Assembly (NCBI GenBank): GCA_014238965.1
Contig: JABAAC010000106.1
Coordinates: forward strand, 1-43,092
From: Phycisphaerales bacterium
GTDB taxonomy: Bacteria > Planctomycetota > Phycisphaerae > Phycisphaerales > SM1A02
Direction: 5' to 3'
DNA: 43,092 bases
Part shown: piece after piece, positions 8,964 to 18,177 of the stretch
Layout of the letters: each line of letters opens with the position of its first letter
Position numbering within the stretch: position 1 is the first letter of the stretch
Made by a program: the position numbers and the translations under genes
The notes under the pieces: model-generated
The model's input: the letters and a program-made list of their open reading frames with translations, nothing else
Database searches by the model: none
What the model was told of the DNA's origin: nothing

Positions 8964-9995
8964 TCACGCCGAGGATCCAAGCACGTCCGTGAGCACGGAA
9001 ATAGCGTGGTCGATGCCCGCATCCGTGACGTCGAGGTGTGTGACCGCCCGCATGGATGAGTCGTTCATGCAAAGCATAAGAACGCCCTGAGCACGCAGCG
9101 TCTCTTGCAGTGCTTGGGCTCGGCCTGCGGGCACGTCGAAGTACAACATGTTCGTCTCAACCTGATCTGGGTTGATGCCCACGCCCGGAATGGGGTACAG
9201 CGCTTCGGCGAGCTGCTTGGCCCGGCGATGATCATCAGCCAATCGTTCCATATTGTGGTCGAGGGCATACATGGCCGCTGCCGCGAGCATGCCGGACTGT
9301 CGCATGGCGCCGCCGAGCATTTTTCGTGCGCGGTGCACGCGGTGCATCGTGGCTTCGTCGCCAGCGACAATTGATCCTACGGGGCAACCAAGTCCTTTGG
9401 AGAAACAGCACGACACCGTGTCGAAATGTTGCGCCCACTGGTGTGGCGGGACGTTAGCAGCTACGCACGCATTCCAGAGTCGTGCACCATCAAGGTGGCA
9501 ACGCATGCCGTGTCCCCTTGCTGCGGCCGTGACGGAGGCAATGCGAGCAAGTGGCCATACTGCGCCGCCGCCGGTGTTTTGTGTGTTCTCCACCACCAAC
9601 AGTGTGGACTCTGGGAAGTGATGGTCGGGCGGGCGAATGGAAGCTTCAACATCGGCGGCGTCAAACATGCCCCGGTCGCCGTGCAGGAAGGCAAACGAGC
9701 AGCCTGAGATCGCTGCTGGTGCGGCGGCTTCATATTTGTACACATGGCTACCTTCATGGGCGATGATTTCATCGCCATGCCGAGTTTGGGCACGGATGGC
9801 CGTTTGATTAGCCATGGATCCACTTGGCATGAAGATCGCAGCATCTTTGCCGAGCAAGGATGCGCAGCGTTCTTGAAGTGCCAGCACCGTGGGTTCGTCG
9901 CCGAGCACATCGTCGCCGAGGGGGGCCTCGATCATGGCCTGCTTCATTGGGCGGGAGGGCTGGGTGACGGTATCGCTGCGAAGGTCGACGATCAT
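8964..9995 (-). CDS. ltaE: Low-specificity L-threonine aldolase-type PLP enzyme
   Basis: 'MIVDLRSDTVTQPSRPMKQAMIEAPLGDDVLGDEPTVLALQE', 'HLDGARLWNACVA', 'CFSKGLGCPVGSIVAGD'. Confidence 0.9.
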   Translation of the reverse strand: MIVDLRSDTVTQPSRPMKQAMIEAPLGDDVLGDEPTVLALQERCASLLGKDAAIFMPSGSMANQTAIRAQTRHGDEIIAHEGSHVYKYEAAAPAAISGCSFAFLHGDRGMFDAADVEASIRPPDHHFPESTLLVVENTQNTGGGAVWPLARIASVTAAARGHGMRCHLDGARLWNACVAANVPPHQWAQHFDTVSCCFSKGLGCPVGSIVAGDEATMHRVHRARKMLGGAMRQSGMLAAAAMYALDHNMERLADDHRRAKQLAEALYPIPGVGINPDQVETNMLYFDVPAGRAQALQETLRAQGVLMLCMNDSSMRAVTHLDVTDAGIDHAISVLTDVLGSSA

Positions 9996-10086
9996 GGCGG
10001 GAATAGTACCTGTGTCCTGCGAGCAGCGGCGTGGTCCGCTATCGTCGCTGCGATACCGCAACCCGCGGATGGGAGATCAGGACACA

Positions 10087-11469
10087 ATGAACAGGGACAT
10101 GGCTACTGGAACCGCTGCACCCAAGTTGGATTGGAGCATGGGTATGGGGTGGCGTTTATCCATGATGATGTTCCTGCAATACGCGATCTGGGGCGCGTGG
10201 CTGCCATTGCTCTACCCATTCCTAAAGAACTACCGTCATTTTTCCCACGGCGACATCGGCTGGATGTTCATGGCCGGTGGCATTGGCGCCATCTTCGGCC
10301 CATTTATCGCGGGGCAAATTGCGGACCGTTGGTTCAATACCGAAAAGTACCTCGGGCTTAGCCACATCGTCGGTGCGGTGCTGGTGTGGTTCATGGCTGA
10401 CATCTCAAGTTTCTGGGGCTTTCTGAGTATTGCCGTGGTGTACTCGATGATCTACACGCCGACGATGGCCCTGACCAATTCGCTCGCCTTTCACCACATG
10501 CCCGATCGCGATCGCGACTTTGGCAAGGTGCGTGTATGGGGCACGGTCGGCTGGATCGTCGTGGGCATCGGTATCGGTCAATGGCTGTTGTTGAACTACA
10601 CACCAGAGGGCGCCGACGCTGCAACGAAGACTGCTGAGCAAGCCATTGGCATGCAAGATGCATTCCGCCTGAGCGCAATCTTGGGGGTAGTCATGGGCCT
10701 GTATTGCTTCTCGCTGCCACGCACTCCGCCGCAAAAGGGAGAAGAAGAATTTGCCGTCGCCGAGACGCTCAAAGAAGTTCGGCGCAATCCGCTACTTACG
10801 CTCTTCCTGATTGCGGTTCCTGTGAGCATGATCCACCAGTTCTATTTCGTGCACACATCGGAATTCCTCGGGGCATACCAAAACCAAGCTGGGCCGACTG
10901 CTGAGGCGATCAACAGCGTGCTTGGTGTTGGCGGCGGCGGTCTGATGACCATTGGTCAGATGACTGAAATTCTAGTTCTCGCGATGATCCCGCTTGTGGC
11001 CGCAAAATGGTCGCGCAAGACTTTGCTATTGATTGGCCTGTGCGCCTACGCCCTGCGCATGTTCTTGTTTTCGCAGGTGGAATGGCTGCACGTCGACGTG
11101 GGTATTCCCGAGTTGGCGACACTCATCGCGGGTGTGGGCCTGCATGGTCTGTGTTTCGGGTGCTTTATCTTCGTGGCGTTCATGGTGGTCGATGAAGAGA
11201 CGACAAAGGATGTCAAGGCGACTGCGCAAAATCTGTTTAACCTCGTCATCGTCGGCATTGGCATCGTGGCGGGCAGTTTGGTGGCAGGCTACGTCGGTGA
11301 GTGGGCAAGCCATGCGGTTATGGAGGGTGGCGTTGCCGTCCTCGATGAGGACGGCAGCCCCGTTACAGCCATGAATTGGTCGCAACTCTTCTCGGTGCCG
11401 ATGTATGCGGCATTGGCATGCCTTGTCCTAATGGGGCTGTTGTACCCACGTGGCAAGTCGGCAGGATGA
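10087..11469 (+). CDS. MFS transporter, nucleoside:H+ symporter-like
   Basis: 'LSMMMFLQYAIWGAWLPLLYPFL', 'IGWMFMAGGIGAIFGPFIAGQIADRWF'; about 12 hydrophobic segments. Confidence 0.8.
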   Translation: MNRDMATGTAAPKLDWSMGMGWRLSMMMFLQYAIWGAWLPLLYPFLKNYRHFSHGDIGWMFMAGGIGAIFGPFIAGQIADRWFNTEKYLGLSHIVGAVLVWFMADISSFWGFLSIAVVYSMIYTPTMALTNSLAFHHMPDRDRDFGKVRVWGTVGWIVVGIGIGQWLLLNYTPEGADAATKTAEQAIGMQDAFRLSAILGVVMGLYCFSLPRTPPQKGEEEFAVAETLKEVRRNPLLTLFLIAVPVSMIHQFYFVHTSEFLGAYQNQAGPTAEAINSVLGVGGGGLMTIGQMTEILVLAMIPLVAAKWSRKTLLLIGLCAYALRMFLFSQVEWLHVDVGIPELATLIAGVGLHGLCFGCFIFVAFMVVDEETTKDVKATAQNLFNLVIVGIGIVAGSLVAGYVGEWASHAVMEGGVAVLDEDGSPVTAMNWSQLFSVPMYAALACLVLMGLLYPRGKSAG

Positions 11470-12461
11470 CCGTACGCCTTCGGCCGCTACAACACGACCT
11501 GGCCGACATGCGAATCTTGTGCGATTTGCTGGAATTCGAACGCAAGCAGCACCAGCCGCTACGCACCGCGCAGGAACGGCTGGAGGACCGCATGTCAGCG
11601 GGATGCATCGCTATGGGGTCGGTTGCTCAGATCGATGGCTGCGCGGTCGGGGTCAGCACGCTAATGAAGCCGATGGTGGACCTGTTCCCGGACACCGTTG
11701 GCATCTGGGTAGTTGTCCATCCGGACCACCGAAAGCAGGGTATCGGGGCTCTGCTGGCGGACGCTCAACGAGACGCATGTATCAAGGCCGGCTTGACCGC
11801 TCAGATGTCAGCCGTGCCGCTGGATGATGCGCCGGCGATTGCCCTGGCCGATGGGGTCGGTTTTCGGGAAGTGGACCGTGGCTATAGCCTCTCCTTCGAC
11901 TTGGATACCTGGGATGCCGCCGCTGGAGGGCGGGCACTTGAGGATGCAAAGGAAGCTGGCGTGGAAGTACTGTCTCTTGCCCAGTTGGTCGGGCGACATG
12001 ACGATTGGTCAAGTCGCCTGTATCCCTTGGCTTTTGAGTGCGCTCAGGACATCCCGACAACCATGGGGTTGTCTGCGGAGTGCATGGTTGGCTCGACCCC
12101 CGATGAATTCAAGTCGAAGTTACAGACTATGCGCATCGACATGGATGCATCGTTCGTGGCGCTGGTGGATGGTTGCTGCGCCTCTACAACGTGGGTCACA
12201 CGTCTCGCTCAGGCCGTGTACGGCGTAAGCATGACCGGAACGTCGCGACCGTTCCGTCGTCAAGGCTTGGTTAAGATCCTCAAGCAAGCGGCTCTGTCCT
12301 GGTGTCGATCACAAGGCATTCGCTGGCTCAACACGCAGCAGCACGAATCCAACCAGCCCATGCTCGAACTCAACAAGCGGCTTGGATTCAAAGTGCAGCA
12401 CCGCCACGCCATTTTGCGACGAGATCTGCCAATTCAGGCTGTGGGATCGACGGCTCGATAG
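11466..12461 (+). CDS. GNAT-family acetyltransferase, probably two GNAT domains
   Basis: N-terminal 'GIWVVVHPDHRKQGIGALLADA' and C-terminal 'VSMTGTSRPFRRQGLVKILKQAALSWCRSQGIRWLNTQQHESNQPMLELNKRLGF'; ATGA overlap with the MFS gene. Confidence 0.8.
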   Translation: MTVRLRPLQHDLADMRILCDLLEFERKQHQPLRTAQERLEDRMSAGCIAMGSVAQIDGCAVGVSTLMKPMVDLFPDTVGIWVVVHPDHRKQGIGALLADAQRDACIKAGLTAQMSAVPLDDAPAIALADGVGFREVDRGYSLSFDLDTWDAAAGGRALEDAKEAGVEVLSLAQLVGRHDDWSSRLYPLAFECAQDIPTTMGLSAECMVGSTPDEFKSKLQTMRIDMDASFVALVDGCCASTTWVTRLAQAVYGVSMTGTSRPFRRQGLVKILKQAALSWCRSQGIRWLNTQQHESNQPMLELNKRLGFKVQHRHAILRRDLPIQAVGSTAR

Positions 12462-13396
12462 GCCTCGATCAATGCGATCTCGCCGGCCTTGCCGCCTTGG
12501 CTCTTGCCATGTTCCATTCCCACGATGCCTCGATAGCCCTTCTCGTGGAGATGCTTAAAGACGTTGGCGTAGTTGATTTCGCCCGTGCCGGGCTCTTTAC
12601 GCCCAGGGTTGTCGCCGACTTGGATGTACGGTGCCCACGCCCAAACGCGATTGAGGTTCTCGATGAGGTTGCCTTCTGAAGCTTGTTGGTGGTACAGATC
12701 TTGCAGAATGCGAATGTTGGGGCTGTTCACGGCCTCCATCAACTGCATGGACTGATCGGTGGTCACCAGCCACTCGCCACCATGATCGCGGGGGTTCAGC
12801 GGCTCGCACACCAGCACAAGGCTCGTGCCATCGAGGATGTCAGCGGCACGCTTGTAGCCTTCGATGACATTTTGCGTCTGCTGGGCCATCGACTTCGATG
12901 AATCGACGTTGCCCGGAATCGATGTGGCCCAGGTTGCGCCAACGCGGTCAGCGATGGCAATGGAGTCTTCGATGTCCTGCAAGAACTGCTTCCGGGCACC
13001 TTCGTCCCCGCTGGTCAGCAAGGGCGGGCCGAAGCCACCGTTGTTTGCCACGAACACGCCCATGCGCATGGAGCGTTGCTCAAGCGCTTGAGCGATGCGC
13101 CGCTGCTCATCGATCGACCGATTGCGCATCCAGTTGTCTTCAATACTGCGGAACCCAGCATCGGCCATGAAGTTGATCTGGCCAATGGGGCCATCGCCCC
13201 CATGATGTTTGAACATGCCAAAGTGCGGCGCGTAATCAAGCGTAAACACGGTGCCCCCAGTGGGTCGATCAGAGGGGCCAGGATTGCCCGTAGGATCACC
13301 CGGTGGGTAGTCCGGTGGGAATCCAGGGACGCCCTGGCCTGCTGCGGCAGAGGAGATGCCCAGAGTCGATGTCGCGATGAAGGTGCGTCTATCCAT
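12434..13396 (-). CDS. Xylose isomerase-like TIM-barrel / hydroxypyruvate isomerase-like protein with twin-arginine type leader
   Basis: 'MDRRTFIATSTLGISSAAAGQ' leader; 'SLVLVCEPLNPRDHGGEWLVT', 'ILQDLYHQQASEGNL', 'YIQVGDNPGRKEPGTGEINYANVFKHL'. Confidence 0.85.
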   Translation of the reverse strand: MDRRTFIATSTLGISSAAAGQGVPGFPPDYPPGDPTGNPGPSDRPTGGTVFTLDYAPHFGMFKHHGGDGPIGQINFMADAGFRSIEDNWMRNRSIDEQRRIAQALEQRSMRMGVFVANNGGFGPPLLTSGDEGARKQFLQDIEDSIAIADRVGATWATSIPGNVDSSKSMAQQTQNVIEGYKRAADILDGTSLVLVCEPLNPRDHGGEWLVTTDQSMQLMEAVNSPNIRILQDLYHQQASEGNLIENLNRVWAWAPYIQVGDNPGRKEPGTGEINYANVFKHLHEKGYRGIVGMEHGKSQGGKAGEIALIEAYRAVDPTA

Positions 13397-14699
13397 GAAG
13401 GGCGGTAGCCGTGGAAGCCCACAGCTCATCGTCAAATTTGGTGTTGCCCGGTCGCGGAATGCGGGGCAGGCCAAGTTCCACGAACGCGTACTGCGGTGGC
13501 GTCATATCCAAGTCGGCATTGAGGGCCTCATCCCAGGTGAGTTCTTTGCCGGAGTAGGCACTCATCCGTCCCATGATTGCAGTCAATGTGGACTCGGCAA
13601 TGCGCTGGCCTTCATTCAGTCGTGGCGTATCACCACGAATGCTTGCATGGAGGTCTTTGTGTTCTACGACATAGGGATTGGGGTTCTCATCTTCGAATCG
13701 CCAGTCAACTCCGGACTCAAATCGTGTGCCACCAGAGTGGGTGATTGCACGTCCCTTGGTCCCTTGCATGCGCTCTTCGACGCGTCCAGTTGCGCCAACG
13801 GCTTGTCGGGCCATGCTCATGACTTGTCGGCCATCTGAGTAGGTGTAGTCGTTTGCGAAGTGGTCGAAGATGTGCCCATACTTGGGATCGATGCGAGACT
13901 GTCGACCGCCCATGCCCATGACCTTCTCGGGATGCCCGCCCATGGCCCAGTTCATCACATCGAGGTTGTGGACGTGTTGCTCAACAATATGGTCGCCACT
14001 GAGCCACGTGAAGTACAGCCAGTTGCGAAGTTGCCATTCGGTGTCAGACCACTCGTCGCGTGGCGCATGGCTCCAAAGGCCACCCATGTTCCAATAGCAT
14101 TGGCCGCCAACGATGTCGCCAATCTCGCCATCTTGAATTCGTTTCATGGCTTCCAGGTAACACGCCTCATGTCGACGCTGTGTGCCAGAAACGACACTCA
14201 GGCCTTTTTCATCGGCAAGATTTGCGGCGGCCATGACCTTGCGAACACCTGCAGGGTCGACTGCGACTGGCTTTTCCATGAATACATGCTTCCCTTCGCC
14301 AATAGCGTGGGCAACATGCATCGGTCGGAAGTGTGGAGGGGTCGCAAGAATGACCATGTCGACATCATCGCGTGCTATGAGCGATCTGTAGGCGTCAAAG
14401 CCTACGTAGCAGTCATCATCGCTTAGGGCGACACGGTCTCCGCGTGAGGCTAAGTGCGCGCGTGAACCTTGCAAGCGGTCGTCGAACAGATCTGCCATGG
14501 CGACAATACGTGTGTCAGGCGATGCATCAAGTGTGTTCGCTGCTGCGCCTGTGCCACGTCCGCCGCAGCCAACAAGGCCTACGCGAATGTCCTGTCTTCC
14601 TTGCGTGAATGCCGCAGTCGCCATGGAACCCAACGCAACTGCAGCCGTTGAGGCTGCAGTGGTTTTGAGCACGGTTCGCCGATCGAGTTTATTGGTCAT
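13389..14699 (-). CDS. Gfo/Idh/MocA family oxidoreductase with Tat-type leader
   Basis: 'LDRRTVLKTTAAS' leader, 'IRVGLVGCGGRGTGAAANTLD' Rossmann motif, 'GEGKHVFMEKPVAVDPAGVRKVM' (EKP). Confidence 0.92.
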   Translation of the reverse strand: MTNKLDRRTVLKTTAASTAAVALGSMATAAFTQGRQDIRVGLVGCGGRGTGAAANTLDASPDTRIVAMADLFDDRLQGSRAHLASRGDRVALSDDDCYVGFDAYRSLIARDDVDMVILATPPHFRPMHVAHAIGEGKHVFMEKPVAVDPAGVRKVMAAANLADEKGLSVVSGTQRRHEACYLEAMKRIQDGEIGDIVGGQCYWNMGGLWSHAPRDEWSDTEWQLRNWLYFTWLSGDHIVEQHVHNLDVMNWAMGGHPEKVMGMGGRQSRIDPKYGHIFDHFANDYTYSDGRQVMSMARQAVGATGRVEERMQGTKGRAITHSGGTRFESGVDWRFEDENPNPYVVEHKDLHASIRGDTPRLNEGQRIAESTLTAIMGRMSAYSGKELTWDEALNADLDMTPPQYAFVELGLPRIPRPGNTKFDDELWASTATALHG

Positions 14700-14709
14700 G
14701 GTTCTGTCC

Positions 14710-16041
14710 TCAGGCTTTTGCCAGTGCTTCTCGCCATGCATTCCATGACACGGGCTTGCCGGGGATAGGCACATGCATCATGGGCAGACTTGCAGTCATC
14801 ACATAGCTCGTGGGGCCCATGCGTTCCGTGCTGTTGAGTGCATCATCCCACGTAACGGGGCGGCCGGAGTAGCCACTCATGCGGCCCATAATGGCCAACA
14901 AGGTCGAGTGCGTCATCTGTTGGGTGTCGTCGATGCGAGCTCGCTTGCCGCGAATAGCCTCGAGCAACTCGTTGTGCTCCACTTGATACATGTTCGGGTT
15001 TGGGCCGTCGTACTCCCAGGCGTTGGGGCCTTCGATCACTTGCGTGGGGCCCCATGAATTCACGAAACAGTTGCCCTTCGTGCCCATCATGTACTCGGTG
15101 TTGTCATTCCAGCAGCCGGGCATTTGACGGCAGTCGTGGAAGCCACGCGAGCCATCTGGATACTCGTACATCACGCTGAAGTGGTCATAGATGTTGCCTG
15201 ACTCATCGCCATTTCGCATTTGCCGGCCAGCCATGGTGATGGCTCGTTCGGGCTGCTTGCCGTTCATGGCCCATGCAATTTTGTCGATTGCGTGACAGGC
15301 CTGTTCGGCAATGTGATCGCCACCAAGCCAGTCCATGTGTTGCCAATTCCGAAGCTGCCACTCCATGTCTGACCATTCGGCTTTGCGAGGCTTCTTGCCA
15401 AGGGGCCCAGAGCAGTAGGTGCTGTGTACCGCCTTGACGTCACCAATGGCACCCTCAGCGATGCGTGCGTAGCACTCTCGATTGGGTGTGTTGTAGCGCC
15501 AGCAGAACCCGCCCATGACGTTGAGGTCCTTGGCCTTTGCCTGCTTTGCGGTCTCAAGCACACTGCGGACGCCCGGCCCATCAACAGCCATGGGCTTCTC
15601 GACGAAACAATGCTTGCCTTGTTTGACGGCGTAGGCAAAGTGCTCGGGTCGGAAGTGTGGCGGGGTCGTCAAAATCACCACGTCGACACCTGAGTCAATC
15701 ACTTTCTTGAATGCATCAAAGCCCGTGAATTGTCGTTCGGGGGCGACATTGATCTTGTCGCCGTGCGACTTGGTGAGCGCCCCATGGCTGCTCTTGAGTC
15801 GATCAGGAAAGGCGTCGCCCATGGCCCACAACTGCGTGCCTGGATCGGCGTTCATGGACTGGCCAGCAGCGCCGGTGCCTCGCCCGCCGCAGCCGATCAA
15901 GCCAACTTTGATCGTATCGCTGCCCTGCACCCAGCCCATTGAGGGTGTGACCAGTGCAGCAGTGCCAAGGGCAGCGCTGCTTCGCACGAAGGTGCGGCGG
16001 GTGACATCATCCAAGGTTGCGTCGTTGGGCTTGTGGGTCAT
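14710..16041 (-). CDS. Gfo/Idh/MocA family oxidoreductase with Tat-type leader (paralog of 13389-14699)
   Basis: 'VTRRTFVRSSAALGTAALV' leader, 'IKVGLIGCGGRGTGAAGQSM', 'QGKHCFVEKPMAVDGPGVRSVL'. Confidence 0.92.
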   Translation of the reverse strand: MTHKPNDATLDDVTRRTFVRSSAALGTAALVTPSMGWVQGSDTIKVGLIGCGGRGTGAAGQSMNADPGTQLWAMGDAFPDRLKSSHGALTKSHGDKINVAPERQFTGFDAFKKVIDSGVDVVILTTPPHFRPEHFAYAVKQGKHCFVEKPMAVDGPGVRSVLETAKQAKAKDLNVMGGFCWRYNTPNRECYARIAEGAIGDVKAVHSTYCSGPLGKKPRKAEWSDMEWQLRNWQHMDWLGGDHIAEQACHAIDKIAWAMNGKQPERAITMAGRQMRNGDESGNIYDHFSVMYEYPDGSRGFHDCRQMPGCWNDNTEYMMGTKGNCFVNSWGPTQVIEGPNAWEYDGPNPNMYQVEHNELLEAIRGKRARIDDTQQMTHSTLLAIMGRMSGYSGRPVTWDDALNSTERMGPTSYVMTASLPMMHVPIPGKPVSWNAWREALAKA

Positions 16042-16868
16042 GGTGTTTCTCCCGAGGGGTGTTCGATTGCAACGGCACCCGAAGGTGGCCTTGTACAGGC
16101 TACGCGGAACCCAGCGAAGGGGGCGTCAGACAGCCACCAAATGCTCTTTGGAATCTGTGGATCGGTGTCATTCCACATGGGGGTGGGTTCTTTCCGTTCA
16201 GTAGCCGTCTGAAATTCTGGGTTTTGCTTGAAATGGCCACCCATGAGGACCATGTCGCCATCTGGGGATTCCTCAACCACACACCATTCAGAGACATTGC
16301 CGTACAGGTCGTGGAGACCGTTTTTGTCGGATTGCTTCTTGGTCACTGGTTGAGTTTTTCGACGCGAGTTTTTCTTGTGCCAAGCATGTGCGTCGAGGTT
16401 GTCAGGTGTGATGCCTGACCCATTGGCCAGGGCCGCCCATTCCGCCACTGTGGGCAACCGAAATGCGCCGTCAACTTTGGCTCCAAGCCACACACAGAAA
16501 GCCTTCGCCCCGCTACTGGATACGCTCAATGCTGGATGTCCGGCGTGCCCCCATCCCCGGTCGGCCATGATGTAGGGCTTCGTTGGTCGCGTGATGCCGT
16601 CATTGGGTTCCGCGGCAGGATTGTCCGTGTCGAGTCGATAGACCATGGCGTCGTACAGATCCCAAGTGGTTTCATCGCGACTCATCCACAGCGGGGGCTT
16701 CCCCGCGGCGACGGCCACAGGGACAAACGTCATCTTCAGGGCACTGCCCGGTACAGTGACTGTGAATCCTTGTTTAGGACTGATGCCGAGCACCGGGGGG
16801 GTTGCACATGCTGTGGAGATCGAAATGAGTACAACAACAATGGTCAAAGCGGTGCGCATAGCACTCAT
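16038..16868 (-). CDS. SUMF1/FGE-fold (formylglycine-generating enzyme-like) lipoprotein or secreted protein
   Basis: 'MSRDETTWDLYDAMVYRLD', 'AFCVWLGAKVDGAFRLPTVAEWAALANG', 'NGLHDLYGNVSEWCV', 'FAGFRVACT'. Start 16868 or 16859. Confidence 0.8.
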   Translation of the reverse strand: MSAMRTALTIVVVLISISTACATPPVLGISPKQGFTVTVPGSALKMTFVPVAVAAGKPPLWMSRDETTWDLYDAMVYRLDTDNPAAEPNDGITRPTKPYIMADRGWGHAGHPALSVSSSGAKAFCVWLGAKVDGAFRLPTVAEWAALANGSGITPDNLDAHAWHKKNSRRKTQPVTKKQSDKNGLHDLYGNVSEWCVVEESPDGDMVLMGGHFKQNPEFQTATERKEPTPMWNDTDPQIPKSIWWLSDAPFAGFRVACTRPPSGAVAIEHPSGETP

Positions 16869-17802
16869 GCTAGTGGTGGGATTGCAGGCTGTGGGGTGTA
16901 CTGCCGTTCCAGAGGCCAGTTTCAGAAGATTCGAGTTTTCCCGCATTCGGATGGGTGCCGATGCAACCATCACAATTTGGTCCACCCAGCCAGAAGCAGA
17001 CGTTGAGGCAGCCGCGGATGCAGCCTTCGAGCGCATTGCAGGCATAGAAGAAGCAACGAGCGACTGGCTCACGCACGGCCGCATTGCTGAGCTTCGCGAT
17101 GCAGTACCAGGGAAGCCGGTTCGATTGCGGGGCGACGTATTGCTTGCGATGGAAGCCTCGGCGCCGCTGGTGAAGTTGACCGATGGCGCCTTCGATCCGG
17201 CAAGTGGTCGAATGACTGCGTTATGGCGAAAGGCCCGCCTCGATGGTACGCCGCCGGATCAAGCCGCTATAAACCAAGCGGCGGCGGGCAGTGGCTGGGA
17301 GCGGCTGCATTTTGACGTTCGGCATCACACAATTACGCCTGAGGCTCCTGTTCCATGGCTTGACTTTGGCGGTTTGGCCAAGGGCCTCGCCGCTGACGAG
17401 GCTTTGTTGGTCCTGCGTGCGCATGGAATTGGGCATGCCTTAGTCGACATGGGCGGGGACATGGCCGCAGGAGATCGGCCTCCGAATCAGGCGGGGTGGT
17501 TCATCAATCAACTGGACCAGGGCCAGGACCACGCGTTGCCAGGCTACATCGTGTCTCGGATTGGCATTGCTACGTCGGGGTCCACGTATCAGCATCTGTC
17601 GCACGATGGAAAGGTGCTGTCGCACGTACTGGACCCACGCAACGGAGCAGCAGTGGAACGGGTCGACACATTTACGGTAACAGCGCCAACGGCTGCAGAA
17701 GCAGATGCTTTGGCGACAGCAGCGTGCGTTATGGGCGCTCGGCGTCTTCGTGCAAAGTTGTATAGCAGCGGTGCGCGATACAACGTTGACGTTGCGCCAT
17801 GA
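16840..17802 (+). CDS. apbE: FAD:protein FMN transferase (ApbE family) lipoprotein
   Basis: Lipobox 'LQAVGC'; 'RMGADATITIW', 'DPASGRMTALWRKARLDGTPPD', 'LDFGGLAKGLAADEALLVLRAHGIGHALVDMGGDMAAGD', 'GIATSGSTYQHLSHDGKVLSHVLDPRNGA'. Start could also be 16825. Confidence 0.9.
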   Translation: MVKAVRIALMLVVGLQAVGCTAVPEASFRRFEFSRIRMGADATITIWSTQPEADVEAAADAAFERIAGIEEATSDWLTHGRIAELRDAVPGKPVRLRGDVLLAMEASAPLVKLTDGAFDPASGRMTALWRKARLDGTPPDQAAINQAAAGSGWERLHFDVRHHTITPEAPVPWLDFGGLAKGLAADEALLVLRAHGIGHALVDMGGDMAAGDRPPNQAGWFINQLDQGQDHALPGYIVSRIGIATSGSTYQHLSHDGKVLSHVLDPRNGAAVERVDTFTVTAPTAAEADALATAACVMGARRLRAKLYSSGARYNVDVAP

Positions 17803-18177
17803 ATGCATTGACGGTGATCCCTAGGGCAATCACAGTCTGACAAAACGGCAATCGCATGCCGCGATGGCATATCGCTGCCTTAGTGACTTGATCGCTGGAT
17901 ATGCAGCGTGTGGCGCCATCATGCGAGCCATCATTCAAACATATTAGGCAGTGCGGGGAGCGTTCAATCATCGCGCATCGCGTCTATCTGCAGATTGGAA
18001 ACTGGCACGCCACTTGTGTATGCATCTACCAAGTCTGGCATCGGCCAGACACATGCAGGTTCTCTTCTTAACGGACGTGGCACCTGATCGAGTGACCCCC
18101 CGCGTTCCCGACGTTCGGGAATGGAGGGGCCGTGCGACCAACGCTTCGTTCACAACATCAGGCAAGGAGTAATTGCC

